Positions 56,249 to 64,000 of a DNA stretch of 64,000 bases are shown here, piece after piece (position 1 is the first letter of the stretch; every line of letters starts with the position of its first letter). The position numbers and the translations under genes were made by a program. Origin of the DNA: Leucothrix arctica (GTDB lineage Bacteria; Pseudomonadota; Gammaproteobacteria; Thiotrichales; Thiotrichaceae). The stretch lies in NCBI RefSeq assembly GCF_003172895.1, contig NZ_QGKL01000010.1:62001-126000 (forward strand), read 5' to 3'. The notes below the pieces were generated by a model. It did not search any database. It was not told where the DNA came from and was given only the letters and a program-made list of their open reading frames with translations.

Positions 56249-57189
56249 GTAATGGCCTTAGGGTTATCTATGCGGGTACGCCTGATTTTGCAGTGCCAGC
56301 ATTGGCCGCTCTTATCGAATCAGGACATGAGGTCGTGGCTGTTTATACGCAACCCGATCGTCCAGCAGGGCGGGGTCGTAAGTTACAACCTAGCCCAGTA
56401 AAACAAGTCGCTTTGGATGCTAGTATTCCTGTTGAGCAACCTGTGAATTTCCGTGAAGAGGCTGATCGTCAAACGTTAGCTGACTATAACGCCGACGTAA
56501 TGGTGGTGGCTGCTTATGGGTTAATCTTGCCACAAGTGGTGTTAGATACGCCTAAGTATGGTTGCTTAAATATTCACGGGTCTTTGCTGCCTCGCTGGCG
56601 CGGTGCTGCACCAATACACCGTGCTATTCAAACGGGCGACAAAGAAACGGGCGTAACTATTATGCAAATGGCGGCAGGTTTAGATACTGGCGACATGTTG
56701 CTAAAAACGTATTATACGATCGGTGCTGAAGATACGGGCGCAACCGTTCATGATGCTTTGGCTGCCGATGGCGCTAGTGCCTTAATGACCGTGTTAGAAC
56801 AGGTAGAAACAGGTACACTGGCCCCAGAAGTTCAGGACGAGTCATTGACTTGCTATGCGTCAAAGTTGACCAAAGCAGAAGCTGAAATTGATTGGTCTCA
56901 ATCAGCGGTTGAAATTGATCGTCGTATTCGTGCTTTTAACCCGTGGCCAGTGGCTTACACTAAGCAGAATGGGCAAGCGATGCGCTTGTTGATGTCTAGC
57001 GTAGTAGAGGGTGAAAAGACGAGTGCAGAAGCAGGTACGGTACTTGCAGAAAACAAACAGGGCATTCAAATTGCCTGTGGCGAGGGTGTGATTTCTATCT
57101 CTCGTTTACAACTACCCGGTAAAAAAGCGATGTCGGTTAGCGAGTTCTTAAATGGTCGCAGTTTATCTGGAGAAAAATTTCCCTCATGA
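56245..57189 (+). CDS. fmt: Methionyl-tRNA formyltransferase
   Basis: Formylates initiator Met-tRNA using 10-formyltetrahydrofolate, the step undone by Def. The 314-residue protein has [33 protein letters not shown], and the catalytic [16 protein letters not shown] with the preceding NIHG. It has the C-terminal OB-like domain ([13 protein letters not shown] onward). It overlaps def and rsmB by four bases each. Confidence 0.97.
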   Translation: MSNGLRVIYAGTPDFAVPALAALIESGHEVVAVYTQPDRPAGRGRKLQPSPVKQVALDASIPVEQPVNFREEADRQTLADYNADVMVVAAYGLILPQVVLDTPKYGCLNIHGSLLPRWRGAAPIHRAIQTGDKETGVTIMQMAAGLDTGDMLLKTYYTIGAEDTGATVHDALAADGASALMTVLEQVETGTLAPEVQDESLTCYASKLTKAEAEIDWSQSAVEIDRRIRAFNPWPVAYTKQNGQAMRLLMSSVVEGEKTSAEAGTVLAENKQGIQIACGEGVISISRLQLPGKKAMSVSEFLNGRSLSGEKFPS

Positions 57190-58475
57190 GTCAACGAAAT
57201 CCGCGTGCAACAGCCGCTATTATATTAGACAAAGTAATTTACGGTGGCACGTCACTCAGTCAGCTTTTATCAGACAATGATGATTCGATTGACCCGATGG
57301 TTAAAGACCTTTGTTTTGGAAGTCTGCGCTGGCATGAGAGATTAAGTGCATTGCTTGATCTACTATTGACCAAAAAACTAAAAGCGAAAGATAAAGACGT
57401 CGAGTGTTTATTACGTGTTGGCTTGTATCAAATTCTTTACCAAAGCGCGCCAGAATATGCTGCTGTTAATGAAACGGTTGCTGCCGTTAAAGGTTTGCGT
57501 AAGACATGGGCGATTAAGTTTGTTAATGGTGTTTTACGTACATTCTTACGTCGTAAAGAGTCGATGCTGCACCAGATAGAATCCATTGAAACGGCAAAGT
57601 ACGCTTTTCCTGAATGGATGATTGTATCTATAAGAGACGCTTGGCCGGAACATTGGGAGTCAATCTTAGAGCAGAGTAACTTGCGTGCACCGATGACGCT
57701 TCGAGTGAACTTGTCACAGCAAACACGAGAGCAGTGTCAGGCAGCTTTAGCGGCAGAAGAAATTGAGAGTAGAGCGCACCCATTTGTTGAGTCTGCTTTG
57801 ATGCTTGAAAAGCCGATGAGTGTATTTGAGCTTCCAGGTTTTAATGAAGGCTTCCTATCTGTTCAAGATGCTGCCGCACAAATTGCAGCGTCTTTGATGA
57901 AGTGCGAGAAAGGCATGCGTGTTTTGGATGCCTGTGCTGCGCCCGGCGGTAAAACAGGTCATTTGTTGGAGATGACTGAGGGTTTGGATTTAGTCGCGAT
58001 TGATAATGTTGATACTCGTTTACTGCGCATTGGTGAAAACCTTGAGCGTTTAGGTTTAGAGGCTCAAATTACGGTGGGTAATGCTAGTGAGCCTTCGGAT
58101 GAATGGGCTAAACCTGGGTTTGATCGTATTTTGTTGGACGCGCCTTGTTCTGCAACGGGTGTTATTCGTCGTCATCCAGATATTAAAGTACTACGTTGGA
58201 AAGAAGATATTGAGCAGTTGCATGAACAGCAAATCGGTATTTTAAATACGATGTGGGGATTATTGAATGATGGCGGCCGTTTGGTTTATGCGACGTGTTC
58301 TATTCTACCCGCTGAAAATGAGCAGATTGTTGCTGAGTTTGTTAAGTCCCATCCAGAAGCTAAGATTGTACCGATTGAAGCCGAGTGGGGATTAGCTCAG
58401 CAATACGGTCGACAAGTGCTTACAGGTATTGATGATATGGATGGTTTCTACTACGCAGTCATCGAAAAGTCTTAA
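57186..58475 (+). CDS. rsmB: 16S rRNA (cytosine967-C5)-methyltransferase
   Basis: Methylates C967 of 16S rRNA. The 429-residue protein has the N-terminal NusB-like domain (RATAAIILDKVIYGGTSLSQLL, VKDLCFGSLRWHERL) and a C-terminal methyltransferase: DACAAPGGKTGHLL binds SAM, LLDAPCSATGVIRRHPDIK contains one cysteine, and YATCSILPAENE the catalytic one. It overlaps fmt, and the next gene starts two bases after its stop. Confidence 0.97.
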   Translation: MSQRNPRATAAIILDKVIYGGTSLSQLLSDNDDSIDPMVKDLCFGSLRWHERLSALLDLLLTKKLKAKDKDVECLLRVGLYQILYQSAPEYAAVNETVAAVKGLRKTWAIKFVNGVLRTFLRRKESMLHQIESIETAKYAFPEWMIVSIRDAWPEHWESILEQSNLRAPMTLRVNLSQQTREQCQAALAAEEIESRAHPFVESALMLEKPMSVFELPGFNEGFLSVQDAAAQIAASLMKCEKGMRVLDACAAPGGKTGHLLEMTEGLDLVAIDNVDTRLLRIGENLERLGLEAQITVGNASEPSDEWAKPGFDRILLDAPCSATGVIRRHPDIKVLRWKEDIEQLHEQQIGILNTMWGLLNDGGRLVYATCSILPAENEQIVAEFVKSHPEAKIVPIEAEWGLAQQYGRQVLTGIDDMDGFYYAVIEKS

Positions 58476-58476
58476 T

Positions 58477-59064
58477 ATGAAAACCTTGATCACTCTCCGA
58501 ATATTGAAGTGCCTACCGATACTCTTACTACTGCTCAGTCTCAGTGGTCCGAGCTTGGCTGAGGATAAGCCCGGTATTTACTTCAATCGCCATGATATAC
58601 ATATGGTTGATGCGACTAAAAACGTGTATTTGGTGAGTGCTCAAGTTGATTTTAAATTATCACCTTACCTAGAGCAGGCGCTGTTAAATGGCGTGTTACT
58701 TAACGTCAACACGTTCATTGGTTTAGGTAAGCGACGGGGGTGGTGGTGGAATGAGACCGACAACCTCAGCACTATTAGTTATCAAATTAAATATCATGCG
58801 CTCAGCCGTCACTTTCTGCTGACGCGAAATGATACTCATGAAAATTGGAACTACCGTTCACTATCGACTGCTCTGCGAAAAATGGGGAGCGTCGTCAATT
58901 ATAAGTTGCCTGAACTATCCCCGAGAGTTAAGGATGGTGAGCACTACATTTATATGAATATCAGGTTGTCACCTGCGACATTGCGGTTACCGCTACGTAT
59001 TCAATCACTATTTAGTAGTCAATATAGTATGGCAAGCGAGGTCATTTCGTGGCCATTACCGTAA
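58477..59064 (+). CDS. DUF4390 secreted protein
   Basis: A 195-residue protein with a signal peptide ending near GPSLAED. ATG 58477 directly follows the rsmB stop. The frame from 58429 would overlap rsmB. KNVYLVSAQVDFKLSPYLEQALLNGVLLNV and YQIKYHALSRHFLL fit the DUF4390 family, which sits between rsmB and ntrY in many proteobacteria. The C-terminal RLPLRIQSLFSSQYSMASEV and SWPLP are also family-typical. Function is unknown, though the fixed position suggests a link with the NtrY sensor. Confidence 0.85.
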   Translation: MKTLITLRILKCLPILLLLLSLSGPSLAEDKPGIYFNRHDIHMVDATKNVYLVSAQVDFKLSPYLEQALLNGVLLNVNTFIGLGKRRGWWWNETDNLSTISYQIKYHALSRHFLLTRNDTHENWNYRSLSTALRKMGSVVNYKLPELSPRVKDGEHYIYMNIRLSPATLRLPLRIQSLFSSQYSMASEVISWPLP

Positions 59065-61271
59065 GAACTGTTGTATTCCAGATTGCTCCGGTCGTGCTTA
59101 CGGCCATTTTATTGGGCATCTCTCTCTTTATATTAAATTTATCGACGCGAAACCCGGAGTCATCTGATGACATCATTGGGTGGTTGGCGCCGTTAAATAT
59201 CGCCATATTACTGATACTCAGTTTCTTGGTGTTGTTTAATTTATACCAAGCCGTTATTCGTCTAAGGACTCAGCAAGCGGGTTCACGGTTTACCCTGCGC
59301 TTAATGATGGCGTTTTCGGTACTGACTGTATTCCCTGTATTGATCGTGTCTTACTTCTCAATGAACTTCCTTGGGGATCGAATCGATAGTTGGTTCAATG
59401 TCAAAATTGAGGGCGCTTTAGATGACTCCTTGGAGCTTGCGAGAAATTCACTGACCGTCAGAACCCGTCAGCATCTTTATAATGTTGAAAAGGTTGCACG
59501 TGAATTAACCGTGACTGATGAGTTAGATTACGCATCAACGATAGAGTCCCGTATGCGACAACTTGGTGCCTACGAGATGGTGCTATTGGGTAAAAGTAAG
59601 CGAGTCTTAGTTTACAGTGGTGATAATGCAGAGATTGGGACTATTATCCCGCATTTCCCTGCGGATGAGATTTTACGTAGCTTATCTAGTCGTGGTTATA
59701 TGAGTCGCTTGGAATATGTTGGTGGTATCAGTTTGTACTCTAGAGTCGCGATTACTTTACGCCCGAGTGCGACTAGCGACACGATGATATTAACAGCGCT
59801 ATTTCCGTTTTCAGATAAAGAGCGTAGTCTGTCGAATAATGTTCAGGAAGCGCGAAATCAATACCAAAATATTAACTATCAGCGTGACTTAATTAAACAA
59901 AGCTTTCGTTTAACACTGTTTCTAATCATGGTGTTGTCGATCCTGTTTTCTGTCTGGGGAGCCTTTGTTTATTCACGCAGACTAACTAACCCTGTTCGTA
60001 AGCTGTTGGAAGGAACGCTAGCCGTTGCCTCCGGAGACTTGAATAAGAAGTTACCCGTATCTGATAAAGATGACTTTAGTCTGTTGGCGCGTTCATTTAA
60101 CACCATGACGACTCGTTTGTCTGATGCACGTCAGGAAAGTGAGGAGAGTCAGCAGCAAGTTCAGCGCCAGCATGATTACTTAAACACGGTTCTTGATCAC
60201 CTGACGTCAGGTGTTATTACCATTGATGATCAGCAAGTGATACGACGGATTAACTCTGCCGCTGAGCAGATATTGCAGGTGCCGTTGTCGGAGTTTATAA
60301 ACAATAGACTGTTTGAAGTCGGAGAGACGCATCAGGCGCTAAAACCATTGCTGGAAGTCATTCAGCCTTATCTTATTAGGCAAGAGAGTGAGTGGCAGTG
60401 TGAAATCAGTTTGATGTTGCCGCAAGGTCGTCAGATGTTGGTTTGTCGTGGAACGGCCTTGCCACAACTTATTGATGGTTCGAAAGGTCACGTATTAGTA
60501 TTGGATGATATTACGGATGTTGTTCAAGCAGAGCATGAAGCTGCTTGGAGTGAGGTTGCACGTCGCTTAGCTCATGAAATTAAGAACCCATTGACGCCTA
60601 TTCGACTATCTGCAGAGCGCTTGCAGCATCGATTGCTTCCCGAGTTAAGCGAGGAGTCTGCGGACTTATTACAACGGATGAGCCGTACCATTATGAATCA
60701 GGTGGATAACCTGAAAGGCATGGTGGATGCGTTTAGTGAGTATGCACGAGCACCGAGTTTACGCTTGCAACCGGTTGACTTGAATGCACTCGTCAGTGAA
60801 GTTGCTGAGTTGTATCGTATCAACGATCAACACATTGATGTAACGCTAGATTTAGAAGAATTACCGACGATTTATCTAGATTCAGGAAGGATAAGACAGT
60901 TGGTTGTTAATTTGCTGAAAAATGCCTTTGAGGCGCTTGAAAGTGACACGGAGTACCGCAAGGTATCACTTTGTACCAAGTATTTGCATTCTAATGAGGA
61001 TAGTCCAGAAGTGTGTTTCTCAGTGTCAGACACGGGTTCTGGCATTCCGAATGATATTTTACCGAGTTTGTTTGATCCCTATGTGAGTGGCAAGCAGGCT
61101 GGTTCTGGTTTAGGTCTATCCATCGTCAAAAAGATCGTTGAAGAGCATTCTGCGCGTGTCATTGCAAAAAATAATGAACAGCATGGCGCGACAATTAGTA
61201 TTTACTTCCCAGTTGAAGCTGGGGTGAAATTAAAGAAGGGTCAGTCCCTAGAGGTTAAGCATGTCACTTAA
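59049..61271 (+). CDS. ntrY: Sensor histidine kinase NtrY
   Basis: Membrane sensor kinase of the NtrY/NtrX two-component pair. The 740-residue protein has several N-terminal membrane segments (about 10-30, 45-65, 80-105), a periplasmic region, another segment near 290-315, and a HAMP domain (YSRRLTNPVRKLLEGTLAVASGDL). A PAS domain follows (YLNTVLDHLTSGVITIDDQQ). The phosphoacceptor histidine lies in RRLAHEIKNPLTPIRLSAERL, near residue 508, and the ATPase has LVVNLLKNAFEAL and GSGLGLSIVKKIV. GTG 59049 overlaps DUF4390 by 16 bases. The signal it senses is unknown here; nitrogen or redox stimuli are reported for the family. Confidence 0.94.
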   Translation: MAITVRTVVFQIAPVVLTAILLGISLFILNLSTRNPESSDDIIGWLAPLNIAILLILSFLVLFNLYQAVIRLRTQQAGSRFTLRLMMAFSVLTVFPVLIVSYFSMNFLGDRIDSWFNVKIEGALDDSLELARNSLTVRTRQHLYNVEKVARELTVTDELDYASTIESRMRQLGAYEMVLLGKSKRVLVYSGDNAEIGTIIPHFPADEILRSLSSRGYMSRLEYVGGISLYSRVAITLRPSATSDTMILTALFPFSDKERSLSNNVQEARNQYQNINYQRDLIKQSFRLTLFLIMVLSILFSVWGAFVYSRRLTNPVRKLLEGTLAVASGDLNKKLPVSDKDDFSLLARSFNTMTTRLSDARQESEESQQQVQRQHDYLNTVLDHLTSGVITIDDQQVIRRINSAAEQILQVPLSEFINNRLFEVGETHQALKPLLEVIQPYLIRQESEWQCEISLMLPQGRQMLVCRGTALPQLIDGSKGHVLVLDDITDVVQAEHEAAWSEVARRLAHEIKNPLTPIRLSAERLQHRLLPELSEESADLLQRMSRTIMNQVDNLKGMVDAFSEYARAPSLRLQPVDLNALVSEVAELYRINDQHIDVTLDLEELPTIYLDSGRIRQLVVNLLKNAFEALESDTEYRKVSLCTKYLHSNEDSPEVCFSVSDTGSGIPNDILPSLFDPYVSGKQAGSGLGLSIVKKIVEEHSARVIAKNNEQHGATISIYFPVEAGVKLKKGQSLEVKHVT

Positions 61272-62655
61272 ATTGACGGAAAAACACCGCATACTTGTTG
61301 TTGACGATGAGCCAGATATTCGCCAACTAGTAAGCGAGATCCTTCAGGATGAAGGCTATAAAGTGGTTGTTGCTGAAAATGCTGAAATGGCACGTGAGCA
61401 AGTGCGAGTGAGTCGTCCAGAGCTTATATTACTTGATATCTGGATGCCTGGTGAAGATGGTATTTCCTTACTGAAAAGTTGGTATGAAAGCGGTGTATTG
61501 GGTTGCCCAGTAATAATGATGTCAGGTCACGGAACGATTGAAACGGCTGTGGAGGCGACACGTCTTGGTGCTTATGACTTTATTGAAAAGCCATTATCTA
61601 TGGCAAAGTTACTGCTGTCCGTTGAGCATGGCTTGCGCGCTAATCAGCTTGAACAGGAGAATAAAGGCTTAAAAAAGCAGGTACTAGCGCCATCTGAGCC
61701 AATTGGTTCTAGTACGGCTATGCGCGACTTGCGCTTACAGTCTGAACGTATCGCTCAATATACTGATGTGGTTGTAACTTTGTACGGTGAGTCGGGTACG
61801 GGTAAAGAGGTCTTTGCTCGCTATATTCATGGAAAAAGTGACCGCTCTAATAGTCAGTTTATTAAATCCATTGTGTCGTCCCACACCTCAGATAATTTTC
61901 TGAGCGAGTTATTCGGACGAGAAGAAGACGGTAAAATCACACCGGGTTTATTTGACGAGGCACAAGATGGCACACTTTATTTGTGCGATATTCCTGCGCT
62001 TGATGCGGCGTCACAGGAAGCATTGCTGTTAACACTTCGAGATAAAAACTACACGCGACTTGGCGGGACGAATAAAATTGATCTACGCGTTGCGTTGATT
62101 GTTTCCTCTCAGCATGACTTGCGTGACGACGTTGAGTGTGGCCGCTTTTCTGAAGAGTTGTATTTCAGAGTCAATGTGGTGCCTTTAATGATTCCTGCAT
62201 TGCGAGAGCACTCTGAAGATGTAACGGAGTTATTGAATTTTTATGTCGACCGGTTGATTGCCTTAGATGGTCTTCCTTATCGTCACTTCTCTGTTGCGGC
62301 GCAAAACTATTTACGTAATTACCGTTGGTTAGGCAATATTCGTGAGCTACGCAACTTAGTACAACGCTTATTGATATTGGGTACTGATACGGAAATTACT
62401 CAAGAAGAGGTTGAGGAAGTGCTGGGTCGCAGTATTCCAATCTTCCGTCAAGGTGTTGAGAAGCTACCTGTGAGTTTGTTTGAATTACCGTTGCGTCAAG
62501 CGCGAGAGCAATTTGAGCATGACTACTTGAGTTATCAGTTGGAGCAATGTGCCGGCAACGTCAGTCAGCTTGCGGAGCGTGTGCAAATGGAGCGTACTCA
62601 TTTATATAGAAAAATGCGTTCGTTAAACATCGATCCAAAACAGTACAGTAAGTAG
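61261..62655 (+). CDS. ntrX: NtrX response regulator with degenerate AAA+ domain
   Basis: Partner of NtrY. The 464-residue protein has a receiver domain with D59 in LLDIWMPGEDG, an AAA+ domain (about 150-385) with intact Walker A GESGTGKE (176-183), and a C-terminal Fis-type helix-turn-helix ending CAGNVSQLAERVQMERTHLYRKMRSL. The sigma-54 contact loop GAFTGA is missing (LFGREEDGKITPGLF occupies the place near 217-231). The Walker B reads LYLCDIPAL instead of LFLDEI. It therefore probably regulates by DNA binding without opening sigma-54 promoters. It overlaps ntrY by 11 bases. Confidence 0.93.
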   Translation: MSLKLTEKHRILVVDDEPDIRQLVSEILQDEGYKVVVAENAEMAREQVRVSRPELILLDIWMPGEDGISLLKSWYESGVLGCPVIMMSGHGTIETAVEATRLGAYDFIEKPLSMAKLLLSVEHGLRANQLEQENKGLKKQVLAPSEPIGSSTAMRDLRLQSERIAQYTDVVVTLYGESGTGKEVFARYIHGKSDRSNSQFIKSIVSSHTSDNFLSELFGREEDGKITPGLFDEAQDGTLYLCDIPALDAASQEALLLTLRDKNYTRLGGTNKIDLRVALIVSSQHDLRDDVECGRFSEELYFRVNVVPLMIPALREHSEDVTELLNFYVDRLIALDGLPYRHFSVAAQNYLRNYRWLGNIRELRNLVQRLLILGTDTEITQEEVEEVLGRSIPIFRQGVEKLPVSLFELPLRQAREQFEHDYLSYQLEQCAGNVSQLAERVQMERTHLYRKMRSLNIDPKQYSK

Positions 62656-62658
62656 ACC

Positions 62659-64000
62659 ATGAATATAGTCATTATTGGCGCGGGTCAGGTGGGAAGTTCT
62701 TTGGCTGCAAGTCTAGCTACTGAAGATAATGACGTGGTGGTTATCGACAAGAACGCAGAACGCCTAAGGTATTTACGTGAAAAGTTAGATATTGATACCT
62801 ATCAAGGGAATGCATCCCAGCCTGATGTGTTAGAAAGCGCCAATGTGATTAATGCGGACATGATTATTGCCGTCACAAGCAGTGACGAAGTCAATATGAT
62901 TGCGTGTCAGGTGGCCTTTTTACTCTTTCGCACACCAACAAAGATTGCTCGTGTACGCTCGGTAAGCTACTTAGACCATCAGGAATTGTTCTCCAAAGAC
63001 GCTATTCCTATTGATGTATTAATTAGTCCGGAGAGTTTAATTACGGAACATGTCTATCAGCTGATGTCTCACCCCGGTGCGCTTCAAGTACTCGATTTTG
63101 CGAATAAGAAAGTCCAGTTAGTTGCAGTTAAAGCACAGTTGGGTGGGAAATTAATTGATCATGAAATTCGTGATTTTGCTGATCATATTCCTGATGTGGA
63201 TGTGCATGTTGTTGCGATTTTCCGCAAAGGGCGCGCAATACTACCCGACGGTGACACTGTCATTGAAGTTGATGATGAGATCTTTGTGATCGCTAGTGTT
63301 CAGCACATTCGTGTGGTGATGAGTGAGCTTAGTATTGTTGAAAAGCCATACAAAAAAATCATGATTGCTGGTGGTGGAAATGTGGGGGGTAACTTGGCTA
63401 GCTTGTTGGAAAAAGAACGCTACCAAGTAAAGATTATTGAGCAGAACCCTGAGACCGCAGGTTACCTCGCTGAGAAGTTAGACCGTACTTTGGTACTAGA
63501 GGGTGATGCAGCGGATGAACATCTGCTCCAAGAAGAAGATATTAGCAATATAGATGTTTTTTGCGCGGTTACTAATGATGACGAGGCAAATATACTGTCG
63601 GCGATGCTTGCTAAGCGTTTAGGTGCACGTAAGGTTATGGCATTAGTTAATAGACCCAGTTATGTGGACTTGGTGGAGAGTGGTATTATCGATATGGCCA
63701 TCTCCCCACAGCAAATTACGTTGAGTGGATTGCTGGCGCATGTGCGTCAGGGTGATATTGTTTCAGTTCATGCCTTGAGAAAAGGTGCTGCAGAAGTGTT
63801 GGAGGTTGTCGCTCATGGTGATCAACAAACATCTCGTGTCGTCGGTCGAACGTTAGTTGAATTAAAGCTTCCTCCCGGCTCTACAGTTTGTGCTGTTGTG
63901 AAAGGGAGTAATGTGGTTTTGCCAAGTAACTCTGTTGTTATTGAGGAGAATGACCACGTGATTATTTTCCTTTCGGACAAGCGTTACATCCCAGTGATTG
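62659..64000 (+). CDS. trkA: Trk system potassium uptake protein TrkA, cut by the window edge
   Basis: Peripheral NAD-binding regulator of the Trk K+ channel. The frame starts at ATG 62659, three bases after ntrX, and stays open for 447 codons to the right edge, so only the last ten or so residues are missing compared with E. coli TrkA (458). It has two RCK_N domains, beginning MNIVIIGAGQVGSSLAASLA and IMIAGGGNVGGNLASLL, each followed by an RCK_C domain. TrkA downstream of NtrYX is a conserved arrangement. Confidence 0.96.
   Translation, partial: MNIVIIGAGQVGSSLAASLATEDNDVVVIDKNAERLRYLREKLDIDTYQGNASQPDVLESANVINADMIIAVTSSDEVNMIACQVAFLLFRTPTKIARVRSVSYLDHQELFSKDAIPIDVLISPESLITEHVYQLMSHPGALQVLDFANKKVQLVAVKAQLGGKLIDHEIRDFADHIPDVDVHVVAIFRKGRAILPDGDTVIEVDDEIFVIASVQHIRVVMSELSIVEKPYKKIMIAGGGNVGGNLASLLEKERYQVKIIEQNPETAGYLAEKLDRTLVLEGDAADEHLLQEEDISNIDVFCAVTNDDEANILSAMLAKRLGARKVMALVNRPSYVDLVESGIIDMAISPQQITLSGLLAHVRQGDIVSVHALRKGAAEVLEVVAHGDQQTSRVVGRTLVELKLPPGSTVCAVVKGSNVVLPSNSVVIEENDHVIIFLSDKRYIPVI

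Overview
The window is chromosomal DNA from a gammaproteobacterium of moderate GC content. The evidence is the gene order: rsmI-rnpB-mraZ-(dcw), smc-zipA, tsaC/topA/smg/dprA next to def-fmt-rsmB, yibN-grxC-secB-gpsA, and ntrYX-trkA downstream of rsmB. Several features differ from Escherichia or Pseudomonas: no lpxC after ftsZ, no ligA after zipA, no gpmI between yibN and envC, and a TopA with a lysine-rich tail in place of zinc fingers. A marine Thiotrichales-like lineage would fit, but I cannot assign a genus from sequence alone.

Layout. 1-6950: end of an exopolysaccharide export locus (Wza-like fragment, Wzc-like tyrosine kinase, a large acidic lipoprotein, YjbH). 6962-9600: argA, yraN and the divergent rsmI. 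9629-10026: RNase P RNA and its terminator. 10185-27156: a complete compact 15-gene division and cell wall cluster, mraZ to ftsZ, with a recognisable promoter, MraZ operator repeats and a terminator. 27165-29829: a small membrane protein, a YHYH-domain lipoprotein with an unrecognised secreted partner, and a small acidic protein. 29949-38185: zipA and smc, divergent from purL.

38186-41190 is the one clearly accessory stretch. It holds a 53-residue zinc-ribbon membrane protein, a PlsY-family protein with an altered motif, a decayed second copy of part of the purL 3' region, an orphan HNH nuclease, a short remnant resembling an IS256-type transposase, and a ParE/ParD-like toxin-antitoxin pair with its own promoter. 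The order intact purL, cargo, purL remnant suggests a duplication or insertion at the end of purL followed by decay.

41191-64000 returns to core genes: DUF2892 protein; gpsA-secB-grxC-yibN; envC and ctpA; pdxH, uup, tsaC, topA, smg, dprA and a LysM lipoprotein on the minus strand; then def-fmt-rsmB-DUF4390-ntrY-ntrX-trkA on the plus strand, with trkA cut by the right edge. NtrX lacks the GAFTGA loop and has a changed Walker B, so it probably does not activate sigma-54 promoters in the usual way.

Functionally, most of the window concerns envelope growth and division: precursor synthesis (Mur, Ddl, MraY), septal synthesis (FtsW, FtsI), divisome (FtsA, FtsZ, FtsQ, FtsL, ZipA), amidase activation (EnvC), periplasmic processing (CtpA) and surface polysaccharide. 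I found no tRNA, CRISPR array or intact insertion sequence.
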